Source: Oxalobacteraceae bacterium (GTDB taxonomy: Bacteria; Pseudomonadota; Gammaproteobacteria; Burkholderiales; Burkholderiaceae_D). Taken from it: a DNA stretch of 64,000 bases. Made by a program: the position numbers and the translations under genes. Every line of letters starts with the position of its first letter. Positions within the stretch are counted from its first letter, which is position 1. This document shows, piece after piece, positions 43,670 to 51,430 of this stretch. The stretch spans positions 1 to 64,000 of the forward strand of contig JABTBR010000011.1 in the NCBI GenBank assembly GCA_013284265.1, given 5' to 3'. The notes below the pieces were generated by a model. It had not been told where the DNA came from. It ran no database searches and saw only the letters and a list, made by a program, of their open reading frames with translations.

Positions 43670-44278
43670 TCAATAATCCGAAATTAATGTAAGATTTGCA
43701 CCGCAACGTTCGCCAGTTTGAAACAAAGGTGCCAAGCTTTTATGGCAAACGATTAATCCATCTCCAGTTCCACCCATTTTAAAAAATAATCTATCCTTCA
43801 GTTCAGTAGCATCTAATAACCCATAGTTTAATCCATATGAATCGACACTAAAAAGCAATTCACTACCAATTTTTATTTGAGTTGAATCATAGGTCGATTT
43901 TGATCTATCCCAGCAATCAAAAAATGAGGTGAAAGTCAAATACCAATAGTCTTCATGCCAATTTGATTTATTATCAATATACACAGCCGGATGGATACTC
44001 ACATTCGGAAAATCGTATGAAATTAATTTATCTCGAATATTTTTTTTAACCATAAAATTACCGGAGTCAAATATGATATCGGGAACGATTTCATTGATTT
44101 TTGCTGAAATTTGCCGATCTTTCGCTGCATTGAAAAATATAAGCGGAGACGACCCCAAAGGTTGCGCCTCAAATTCGAATTTTCGCATCGACGTATTAAC
44201 ATCAGCCATGGCCGATGGCAGATGTTCGTTGAATGCCTCTTTTTGAATAAAAAAATACTCTGTATCGTAATCAATCAT
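43670..44278 (-). CDS. Immunity-like protein, paralogue C (next to the AHH toxin)
   Basis: 202 residues: YFFIQKEAFNEHLPS, GSSPLIFFNAAKD, HPAVYIDNKSN, HEDYWYLTFTSFFDCWDR and GTGDGLIVCHKSL are shared with paralogues A and B. It starts 2 nt after the stop of the AHH nuclease-type frame, so it is the likely cognate immunity gene. Strongly AT-rich. There is no signal peptide, consistent with neutralising a toxin in the cytosol. The 160 nt between it and paralogue B is AT-rich, and no promoter or terminator can be called. Confidence 0.75.
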   Translation of the reverse strand: MIDYDTEYFFIQKEAFNEHLPSAMADVNTSMRKFEFEAQPLGSSPLIFFNAAKDRQISAKINEIVPDIIFDSGNFMVKKNIRDKLISYDFPNVSIHPAVYIDNKSNWHEDYWYLTFTSFFDCWDRSKSTYDSTQIKIGSELLFSVDSYGLNYGLLDATELKDRLFFKMGGTGDGLIVCHKSLAPLFQTGERCGANLTLISDY

Positions 44279-44280
44279 AT

Positions 44281-44952
44281 CTATTTTCCAATACGCAATT
44301 CATAACCATCAGCACAAATATAAGATATATTTTCTTTATCTTGTCCATCAGCTTGTTTTTTTAAATGATTTCTTCCAGAAGGACAAGAAGAAATTCCTTT
44401 GTTTTTTGCAACAGAATCAACTCCACCACACCCAATTAAAGTTTGCTTGGAAAAATGCATTGCAATATTTGTAAGTGGAGCTGATCTTGGCGAATTTTGA
44501 ATTTTATTCATAATCCACAAACTTAAGTCATTAAGCGTGTCTTGAACCAATTCTTTCTTTTTCTTTGGATCACCTATGCATTCCTTGGAAAGCGAATGAT
44601 TTATTCGAGTTAAATGCTTAGCCACCATATCATGGTAATCGCTAGGGTGACGATCATCATCATATTCATCCTGCATCACTGGAGCAGTGTGATTTCCTCG
44701 ATGAGGTTGAACCTTTAAATAACATGCGCCTTGTAATGTGCAGGGAATGAAAACCAAATTTTTCAGTACATTAATATTGTAGCCCAGTGTCTTCATTTCA
44801 TGAGATAAATTGGACTGCTTCATGCCCTCTGCCGAGATTAGATGATGTGCTTGCATCTTTACCCCATGATGTCGCGGGTGTGCAAGGTCGATCGATATAG
44901 CTCCTTTGATCAACTCAAGGTATTGCTTATTTTTTAAGACATTTCCAGTCAT
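44281..44952 (-). CDS. AHH-nuclease domain, C-terminal part of a split toxin
   Basis: 223 codons from ATG 44952. QAHHLISAEGMKQS gives the AHH motif (HNH/EndoVII-like nuclease fold). GYNINVLKNLVFIP, QPHRGNHTAPV and YHDMVAKHLTRI are the usual later parts of AHH domains. Such domains are DNases delivered by contact-dependent and T6SS toxins. It lies in the same frame as the gene at 44977, separated from it by one TAA and eight sense codons (LSTKIANG). It is therefore probably the toxic C-terminus of one longer protein, and would be made alone only if translation restarts at this ATG. No convincing ribosome-binding site precedes it. Confidence 0.78.
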   Translation of the reverse strand: MTGNVLKNKQYLELIKGAISIDLAHPRHHGVKMQAHHLISAEGMKQSNLSHEMKTLGYNINVLKNLVFIPCTLQGACYLKVQPHRGNHTAPVMQDEYDDDRHPSDYHDMVAKHLTRINHSLSKECIGDPKKKKELVQDTLNDLSLWIMNKIQNSPRSAPLTNIAMHFSKQTLIGCGGVDSVAKNKGISSCPSGRNHLKKQADGQDKENISYICADGYELRIGK

Positions 44953-44976
44953 ACCATTTGCAATCTTAGTTGAGAG

Positions 44977-46197
44977 TTATTCATATTCAACTTTTCCTCT
45001 TCTCGATCTAGGTGTACTATGCTGTGTGCTTCCACATAATCTACATTTTTTATCTCTTCTAATTAAGTCTTTTTTTGCATGCAATTGTGTTTTCGTCGAA
45101 CCTTTTAGCACTAATCCTTTACTTCGCGCTTTGACTAATTTTTCACTGAGTGCATGGAGATCCTCCACTGCACGAGACAAATCTTCGATAGCTCGGATGA
45201 ATGCATCGATTGCAGCTTTAGCTTTTTTTATTTTTTTCCCAGCGGTCGATATCCGAGCGCTTGCCAATGCAAAACGTGCAACTAACTGAGCAATTCTGGT
45301 TGCTGCAGCTGCACCCGCACTAAGCAATGCTGTTATTATCAGAAGCACCAACTCTATCACTATATACGCAGCACCTTTGCCAGCAGAATAAGCGTAAAAA
45401 TTAGGAGGAATTGCCTCAATTATTAAACCCACATAAGCCAAATAAGTCAACGCGCTTTCATGATCTGCAATAAGCTCGAGTACGCGGGCAAAGTTGGGGT
45501 CATTTCGTATTACTTTAGCTAGCTCTGGATCAATATCAGCAAGTTCATTCTCTACAAAGGCCTGAACACCTTTAGGGTCATTATTCGCAATTAGATTGGG
45601 AAGATTAAAAATAGCTTGGCGGTGCTTGTAAATCTTTACGGCTTTTTTGGCATCACATATAACACTTTTCGCAGCCGACTCTACACTTTGTTTCGCAGAA
45701 TTTAACTTATTTACTTGGGCATCCACAGCCTCCTTTGCGTGCTCCTGCAAGCGCTCCCACCACGCCCAGTTATGCAGTACATCTTCGCTTTCTGAAAGAT
45801 GTTTATTCACCGCTCGCTCAATATCATTGAACTGTTTTCTTGCATAAGTTCCAAGCCGATCAACACTGGTTTCAGCAATGCTTTCGGCCTTAGTAGCAAT
45901 TTCTATCCAAGTTTTCTTATCGAACAAATCAGCCTGATCATTTAACCATGACGCGCCGCCCTGATTTACACCTTCCTTGGCACTCGATATAAATGCAATC
46001 GTTGGATTTACATCCCATTGCGCTTGAAATTCTGCCATTTCATCAACCAAATTAAGATAGGCAGCATGCAACGTCTGTATAATACCTTCCCGATCTTGAA
46101 CAATTTCTTTTTCTGTAACAACAGGCTCTACCGTTACATAGACGGCGCCATCCAACGGTGCCTTGATGTGCTTAATTTCCGATATTTCGTTTGTCAT
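44977..46197 (-). CDS. N-terminal part of a split T6SS-type toxin
   Basis: 406 residues to a TAA at 44977-44979. Residues 1-60 (ISEIKHIKAPLDGAVYVTVE) look like a delivery/adaptor region. Residues ~80-210 are helical and coiled-coil-like (Lys/Ala/Glu-rich). About 250-330 hold two or three hydrophobic helices (YIVIELVLLIITALLSAGAA), as in toxins that cross the inner membrane. The end KKCRLCGSTQHSTPRSRRGK has a zinc-finger-like CxxC. Continuing past the stop in the same frame gives the AHH domain. It lies 12 nt downstream of vgrG2, so VgrG2 would deliver it. Whether the full toxin is ever made is unknown. Confidence 0.72.
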   Translation of the reverse strand: MTNEISEIKHIKAPLDGAVYVTVEPVVTEKEIVQDREGIIQTLHAAYLNLVDEMAEFQAQWDVNPTIAFISSAKEGVNQGGASWLNDQADLFDKKTWIEIATKAESIAETSVDRLGTYARKQFNDIERAVNKHLSESEDVLHNWAWWERLQEHAKEAVDAQVNKLNSAKQSVESAAKSVICDAKKAVKIYKHRQAIFNLPNLIANNDPKGVQAFVENELADIDPELAKVIRNDPNFARVLELIADHESALTYLAYVGLIIEAIPPNFYAYSAGKGAAYIVIELVLLIITALLSAGAAAATRIAQLVARFALASARISTAGKKIKKAKAAIDAFIRAIEDLSRAVEDLHALSEKLVKARSKGLVLKGSTKTQLHAKKDLIRRDKKCRLCGSTQHSTPRSRRGKVEYE

Positions 46198-46209
46198 ATT
46201 TTTATGAAA

Positions 46210-49143
46210 TCACTTAATACGATTGATTGAGAGCGATTTTGATATTGTATTTCCCCCAATATTAAGTGTCACTCCGTCCAACGGCCACCGTGTATTCCAA
46301 GCGTCGTTATAGTTGGCCTGAACTTCAACCCAAGTATTGTCTTGTTTTGCAAGCAAAGGCATCACATACTCCGATTTGGCCGGCCCAACAAAGCTCTTCT
46401 TACCGGCATTGATGACAACCCTCCCCGGGCACTGCACCGTAATATTCCCGCCATCGATGGTGATATTCGCGCCGCCCGCCGTCGACAGCACGATGCGCTT
46501 GGCCGCCGCCCAGTCGATATGTGCGTTCGAGCTGATCACGTTCACCTCATCGCGTGCCTGCACCTTCAGCACATCGGCCTGGGCCTGGATATCCACCGCG
46601 CCTTTCGCTGCAATCAGCTGCAATCCGACTTCGCCTTCGCCCGCTTTGACTGCGCCGGACAACACGCCAATCGCCTGCCCGCTGTGAACCCGCATCTGCC
46701 CGCCCGTTGCGAACTGGCTGTCCGCGCCACTCATCAAACTGACCGTCTCGCCATTGGCCAGCTGCATGCTCTGCGCAGCCGCGACACCCAGCCCGGCCTT
46801 GGCGGACACCGTCAAAATGGCATCTGTCATGTGCGGCACGGTGCCAGCGGCTGGAGCTGTTTTCTTTTCACCTGCATCGGCCATGGCCGCATCCAGGCTA
46901 TCCTGCTTCAGCATGCCCGATACCGCCGTCAGCAGCGCCTTCACCGGTGCGGCTTTCTGATCCAGTGCGCTCACGTTCGCCTTGTCCGCCCCCAGATGCC
47001 CAGCAAGGGCCACCGTCTCATGCGTCTTGGCCACACCGCTGAAGGTTTCGGCCACTTTAGTGGCCTGCTTCAGCAAGGCGATCCCCGCCGAATTGTCGCC
47101 CACCGGATCGCGCCCGCCTGCGCCATGGCTGATGCCATAACTGGTCACGAGCAAACCCGCCCCGGCGCGCACGGCGCCATAAGCATCGGTGCGCAGTTCA
47201 GCACCCTGCCCGCGCAAACTGCCGCGATAATTGTCGGCGCTGTGAATCAGATGCCCCAGATTCAGTTCGCTGCCCGCATGGCTGGTCTTGAGCTGAACAC
47301 GGCCTTGCGCATCGGTGTCGTCGAACAGCAGCTGGTTATAGCCGGATGCGCCAAACTCCTTGCTGCGCACGCCCCACTGGGCAGCGTTGTTCCGGTGGCC
47401 CGCGCTGTCGGCGGAAGCCCCGTGCCATAAGGGGCCGTTGCCGCCAGCCAGATTGCCTTGAGCGGACACGCCATGATCGTTGGCCGGATTGAACACCGTC
47501 GCGGCGCTGTCCTGTCCCATCTCGCCGCCGGGAGTGCGTGGAATCCCGCCTTCACCGCGGCCGTTGTACAGCGCGCCGACGATGATCGGTCGGTCAATAT
47601 CGTTCTCCAGGAACTGAACCAGTACCTCCTGGCCGATCCTTGGAAGGAACTGGCTGCCCATGCCGCCACCTGCGGCGCGTTGCGCCACCCGCACCCAGCA
47701 GGCGGCGTCGCCGCTTTCCTGCCAATGGAAACGAATGCGCACGCGGCCTAAACGGTCGCAATACAGTTCGTCCGCACCACTCGCCTGATCGCTGCCGTTT
47801 GCGCCGATGACAATCGCGGTCTGCGAACCCAGTGCGGTCGGCTTGGGATGGCTGCGCGCGTCGCTGCCGTCCAATACCGGACGCCATGGAACATCGGCGG
47901 CAACCGCCTCAAATGCGTTGGCATAACCAGTCTGGCGCGCCTGCGCGATCACCTGCGCGAAGTCCGCAGGCATCGTCAGCACCAGTTCGGACAGCAGTTC
48001 CGGAATCGGTCCAAACAATTCGGCCAGCGCCTGCTGTGCCGGGGTGGGCAGATTGTTCACGCCCACGCTGGATACGCGCAGCACCGCGTACGCTGGGTCA
48101 GCACCGTCCATGTGCAACGGCCCTTGCGTTACGCTGATGCGCGTGCCCGCGCGCAGCGTGCGCACGGTGGATCGGCCGTTCCACAGCTGGCTGCGCGCTT
48201 CGCGGGCCTGCATCTGCAGCTCGGCGTAGCGGCGCGCCTGTTCGCTGTTCGTATAGGCATACTGGCCGGGGACGTCGTAGCTCTCCAGCGGCGGCAGATT
48301 TTTACCGCCGCGCAGCAGCGATGGCACGCTGGCGCTGACGGCCTGCTTGGATTTATAGTCGTAACTGAGCACGGTGCTCAACGATGCGGACACGCTGCGG
48401 CGCGCCTGCAATGCCTGTATCGTGTCCTGGCGTTCACCCGCGCGCACGCCATGGAAGCGAATGCCGCCATCGCTCGCGCTGCTCTCGTCTTCGGGCACCG
48501 CGTCGTCCCCGGTGCTGTCGGCGAACAGCACCAGTTGCTGGCCTTGTTCGCCTTCTTCAAAGCGCCAGGCCAGTCCTTCTTCGGTCAGCAGGCGCCGGAC
48601 AAAATCGAGATCCGATTCGCGGTACTGGCAGCAGTAGCTGCGCGCCACCGCGCTGGCCATGAAGGGTTCAACTTCCTCGCTCCAGCGCCATTGCGCCAGC
48701 GGCAAATAGGCCTCGAACACCGATTCCACGATCTCCACCACGCTCTTGTCCTGCCACACGCGGCTATTGCGCACCTGGCTCAAACGCCATAACCACGGCG
48801 TCAGGCGCAGACGATACCGTGCCAGTCCGCCTTCGCTGCCCAGCATGGCCACCTGCGTAACGTCGCCGCTAAACCGGGTGCGGCTGCCGTTGGCCAGACT
48901 GGCTTCCAGGCTGGCGCCGCGTCCCAGCAGGCCGTTCAGATCGACATGGGCGCTGGTCGACAGCACGATCAGGTCGCGCGCGCCGCAGCCCTGCACTGCC
49001 TCGTCGGCGGCGAAGGCTTCAACCAGCAAACCGCCGGAACCCAGGTCGGCGCCGTCGTCGTCCAGGGTAAGTTCATATAGCCGGGTCGCGCTGCTAAATT
49101 GCGCCAGCGCGGCGGTGATTTGCTTCAGCAGCGCGATGCTCAT
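46210..49143 (-). CDS. vgrG: T6SS spike protein VgrG (VgrG2)
   Basis: 977 residues. The gp27-like part includes LYELTLDDDG and YQYRESDLDFVRRLLTEEGLAW. The gp5 region includes DRLGRVRIRFHWQESG, CWVRVAQRAAGGGMGSQF and PRIGQEVLVQFLENDIDRPI. A DUF2345-like repeat region ends near GNITVQCPGRVVINAGKKSF, and a ~65-residue C-terminal tail (VEVQANYNDAWNTRWPLDG) becomes AT-rich, marking the join with the imported toxin module. ATG 49143 overlaps the stop of the upstream gene. It is diverged from VgrG1, so the two spikes probably carry different effectors. Confidence 0.95.
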   Translation of the reverse strand: MSIALLKQITAALAQFSSATRLYELTLDDDGADLGSGGLLVEAFAADEAVQGCGARDLIVLSTSAHVDLNGLLGRGASLEASLANGSRTRFSGDVTQVAMLGSEGGLARYRLRLTPWLWRLSQVRNSRVWQDKSVVEIVESVFEAYLPLAQWRWSEEVEPFMASAVARSYCCQYRESDLDFVRRLLTEEGLAWRFEEGEQGQQLVLFADSTGDDAVPEDESSASDGGIRFHGVRAGERQDTIQALQARRSVSASLSTVLSYDYKSKQAVSASVPSLLRGGKNLPPLESYDVPGQYAYTNSEQARRYAELQMQAREARSQLWNGRSTVRTLRAGTRISVTQGPLHMDGADPAYAVLRVSSVGVNNLPTPAQQALAELFGPIPELLSELVLTMPADFAQVIAQARQTGYANAFEAVAADVPWRPVLDGSDARSHPKPTALGSQTAIVIGANGSDQASGADELYCDRLGRVRIRFHWQESGDAACWVRVAQRAAGGGMGSQFLPRIGQEVLVQFLENDIDRPIIVGALYNGRGEGGIPRTPGGEMGQDSAATVFNPANDHGVSAQGNLAGGNGPLWHGASADSAGHRNNAAQWGVRSKEFGASGYNQLLFDDTDAQGRVQLKTSHAGSELNLGHLIHSADNYRGSLRGQGAELRTDAYGAVRAGAGLLVTSYGISHGAGGRDPVGDNSAGIALLKQATKVAETFSGVAKTHETVALAGHLGADKANVSALDQKAAPVKALLTAVSGMLKQDSLDAAMADAGEKKTAPAAGTVPHMTDAILTVSAKAGLGVAAAQSMQLANGETVSLMSGADSQFATGGQMRVHSGQAIGVLSGAVKAGEGEVGLQLIAAKGAVDIQAQADVLKVQARDEVNVISSNAHIDWAAAKRIVLSTAGGANITIDGGNITVQCPGRVVINAGKKSFVGPAKSEYVMPLLAKQDNTWVEVQANYNDAWNTRWPLDGVTLNIGGNTISKSLSINRIK

Positions 49144-50051
49144 GAGCCGGCCGCCGCTTTGGCTTGCGCGATCGGCTTGCACGCCGCATCGCCATGGTCA
49201 TTGCGGCAAACGCGATCCTGGCACTGCTGCGCCTCCTCGCCACTCAACTGCTTGCATTCCTTCAGGCGCGCCGCGACCACACCCTTTTTGGGGCGTTGCG
49301 CCTGCACATGCGCCATCAAGGCAGCGAGCAACGTCACATCGTTGTCACGTTCAGGCGCCGCCTTGGCCTTGGCGGTTTTGGACGCCGCTTTGTCCTTGTC
49401 GGCCTTCTCAATCTTGTCAGCCTTGGCCAACTTCGGCTCCGGCTTCTGCTCGGCTTTATGTTTTTCCGGCTTGCTCTTGACTTCCGCCTTCGCCTGAACC
49501 GGCTTGCTTACCGCCTTCTCGGCCGCCGGGCGTTCCAACGCGTGACTCAATTCGTCGGCGGGATGGGTGCTTTTCGCCGCCGCCTTGGCCTCCGGCTTGG
49601 CGTTCAGCATGTCCTTGAGCGATTGCTGGCTGGCCGCCTTATCTTCTTGAATGATCGCGGCGGTGGACGGTGCGTCAGGCGCGGCAGCGGCAGTTGCCGC
49701 CAATGCAGCGGCCGCAACCGGCACGGCCGCGGCGGCGGCTGGCGTGCCGCTATGTCCCGATGCGGGGGCTTCCGTGTTTGCCGACGGCGCGGCCGCGCTG
49801 GCCAGCAAAGTGTCGGTGGCCGGTTCGCTATCGAGCCAGATCAGCGCGCCGGCGGCCACGGCCAGCACGCCCAGGCCGGCCACACTCCAGCGCAATACGT
49901 TGCGGCTGGCCGATTTGCGGGGCTTGTAAGCCTTGGTCTTGCCGCCCTCCATCTTGCTCAAGATGTCGTTTCCACCCTCGTCCGCCTGCGGAGAGGCGGA
50001 AAAAAGGCTGGGCCGGCCTGCTGCCGGCGGGCTATCATCACTGCGTCGCAA
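49140..50051 (-). CDS. Single-pass membrane protein, Ala/Lys-rich, upstream of vgrG2
   Basis: 303 residues. A cytosolic N-terminus of ~50 residues and one transmembrane helix (VLRWSVAGLGVLAVAAGALIW near 52-72) are followed by a long low-complexity Ala/Lys/Glu region, probably periplasmic and helical. A short cysteine-containing tail ends it (RLKECKQLSGEEAQQCQDRV and CRNDHGDAACKP). I do not recognise the family. It is coupled to vgrG2 by a 4-nt overlap. The TM-plus-spacer-plus-cysteine-tail layout suggests an envelope-spanning accessory factor. AAGGAG precedes the ATG. Confidence 0.72.
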   Translation of the reverse strand: MRRSDDSPPAAGRPSLFSASPQADEGGNDILSKMEGGKTKAYKPRKSASRNVLRWSVAGLGVLAVAAGALIWLDSEPATDTLLASAAAPSANTEAPASGHSGTPAAAAAVPVAAAALAATAAAAPDAPSTAAIIQEDKAASQQSLKDMLNAKPEAKAAAKSTHPADELSHALERPAAEKAVSKPVQAKAEVKSKPEKHKAEQKPEPKLAKADKIEKADKDKAASKTAKAKAAPERDNDVTLLAALMAHVQAQRPKKGVVAARLKECKQLSGEEAQQCQDRVCRNDHGDAACKPIAQAKAAAGS

Positions 50052-50138
50052 AATGTACTCCTTGTCAATGTAGCCATTACTTTACTTGATTCAACGGAAA
50101 AGTGACGCATGTTAGATAATCAACTGTGCGCAGACCCA

Positions 50139-50152
50139 ACAATTTCAATTGT
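50139..50152. promoter_or_regulatory. Palindrome in the divergent T6SS intergenic region
   Basis: ACAATT-TC-AATTGT is a perfect 6-bp inverted repeat; CCCA (50135-50138) and TGGG (50154-50157) extend it with a 1-nt offset. It lies in the 218-nt AT-rich gap between the divergent vgrG2 operon and the core T6SS genes, where an operator controlling both would be expected. A TATACT hexamer at 50178-50183 may be a -10 for the rightward genes, but no -35 at proper spacing is seen. Confidence 0.4.
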
Positions 50153-50269
50153 GTGGGAGATTATCAGAAGCTTAAGTTATACTGCGTGGCAATATATTTC
50201 TAGCAAGAATTGAAATGTGAACTTTTTAAAACATTTCGCAACAATTTTGAATTTTGAACCGAGGGTGCT

Positions 50270-51109
50270 GTGTTTCTTCTGGTAGTGGCGTTGTATTTTT
50301 GCCTGGCTTGCCTGATCAGCTGGATGCTGTTGTTCCCGTCCGGGCGCGATTTCGTGCTGCAAACGGTGGCGGGCGCGCGTTCGCGCCTGCAGCGCCGCGT
50401 CAGCGATCTGGCCCGCGATGGCGACCAGGGCGTCACCGCCCTGCGCCTGTCGGGCAATGCCCGCGCGCGCCGCATGGCCGATTTCCTGCGTCAGCACTAC
50501 GTACTGGCACTGGGCGGCCTGGCACTGATTTCCCTGCCGCCGCTGTTCGCGCTGCTGGTCAGCGGTAAAAGCATGCTGGGCGAGTACGAGGTCTCCACCC
50601 GCGAAGTGAATGTGCAGGTAGCCGATCTGCTGGAGGGCGAACAGCTGGTGCCGCCGCCGGCCTTGCCGCCGTTGGCGTTCGCCACCGTGGAAGTGGCGCA
50701 GGAACGCCCGATGCTGGTTTCGGCCAGCCGCGATTGGGCCCAGATGAACAGCGCCTACACCCAGCGCCTGCTGATGGCCTTCAAGATCATGAAGGAAAAG
50801 CATGGCTATGACATGGCGATCCTGGAAGGCTACCGCAGTCCGGAGCGGCAGAACCGCCTGGCGGCCATGGGGCCCAGCGTGACCAGCGCAGCGGCCTTCC
50901 AGAGCTGGCACCAGTACGGTCTGGCCGCCGACTGCGCCTTCCTGCGCGACGGCAAAATCGTCATCACCGAAAAAGATCCATGGGCCATGCGCGGCTACCA
51001 GCTCTACGGCGAAGTGGCGGAGTCGCTCGGCCTGACCTGGGGCGGACGCTGGAAAATGATGGACTTCGGGCACACGGAACTGCGTCTGCCCGGCGTCATG
51101 AAACGATAA
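50270..51109 (+). CDS. M15-type peptidoglycan peptidase, TagX-like
   Basis: 279 residues, GTG start. An N-terminal helix (LLVVALYFCLACLISWMLLF) and a second near residue 80 (LALISLPPLFALLVS) anchor it in the membrane. The C-terminal ~130 residues are a VanY/CwlK-type zinc peptidase: ILEGYRSPERQNRLA, SWHQYGLAADCAF with the H...D ligands, and the third ligand in MMDFGHTEL. In Acinetobacter the related TagX cuts peptidoglycan to let the T6SS assemble, and the same housekeeping role is likely here. It opens the rightward core operon and is followed by PAAR. Confidence 0.85.
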   Translation: MFLLVVALYFCLACLISWMLLFPSGRDFVLQTVAGARSRLQRRVSDLARDGDQGVTALRLSGNARARRMADFLRQHYVLALGGLALISLPPLFALLVSGKSMLGEYEVSTREVNVQVADLLEGEQLVPPPALPPLAFATVEVAQERPMLVSASRDWAQMNSAYTQRLLMAFKIMKEKHGYDMAILEGYRSPERQNRLAAMGPSVTSAAAFQSWHQYGLAADCAFLRDGKIVITEKDPWAMRGYQLYGEVAESLGLTWGGRWKMMDFGHTELRLPGVMKR

Positions 51110-51135
51110 ACACTGAACAAAATAAGGAAAACACC

Positions 51136-51405
51136 ATGTCTGGACCAGTCATCGTCCTGGGAGATAAAACCTCGCACGGCGGCACCGTCGTCGAAGCTTC
51201 GCCGCACAGCGACAGCGGCGGCAAGGGCATCGCACGCCTCGGCGACAAGGTCACCTGCCCTTTGCCAGGCCACGGCGCCGGCACCATCGTCAGCGGCGAC
51301 ACCACCATGATCGTCGATGGCAAAGCGGTCGCGCGCCATGGCGACAAGACTTCCTGCGGCGCGACCCTGATCGCCTCCCAGCAAAATACGGTGGACCAGG
51401 TATGA
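51136..51405 (+). CDS. PAAR-domain spike tip protein
   Basis: 89 residues, nearly all PAAR domain. GDKTSHGGTVVEASPH, GDKVTCPLPGHG, IVSGDTTMIVDGKAVARHGD and KTSCGATLIAS give the histidine/cysteine zinc site. PAAR proteins sharpen the VgrG trimer and may carry effectors; this one has no extension, so it is a plain tip. AAGGAAA precedes ATG 51136. It lies between the M15 peptidase and the membrane protein, so one PAAR may serve both VgrGs. Confidence 0.93.
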   Translation: MSGPVIVLGDKTSHGGTVVEASPHSDSGGKGIARLGDKVTCPLPGHGAGTIVSGDTTMIVDGKAVARHGDKTSCGATLIASQQNTVDQV

Positions 51406-51430
51406 ACGGCTGCAAAGGTAAAACTGTCTG

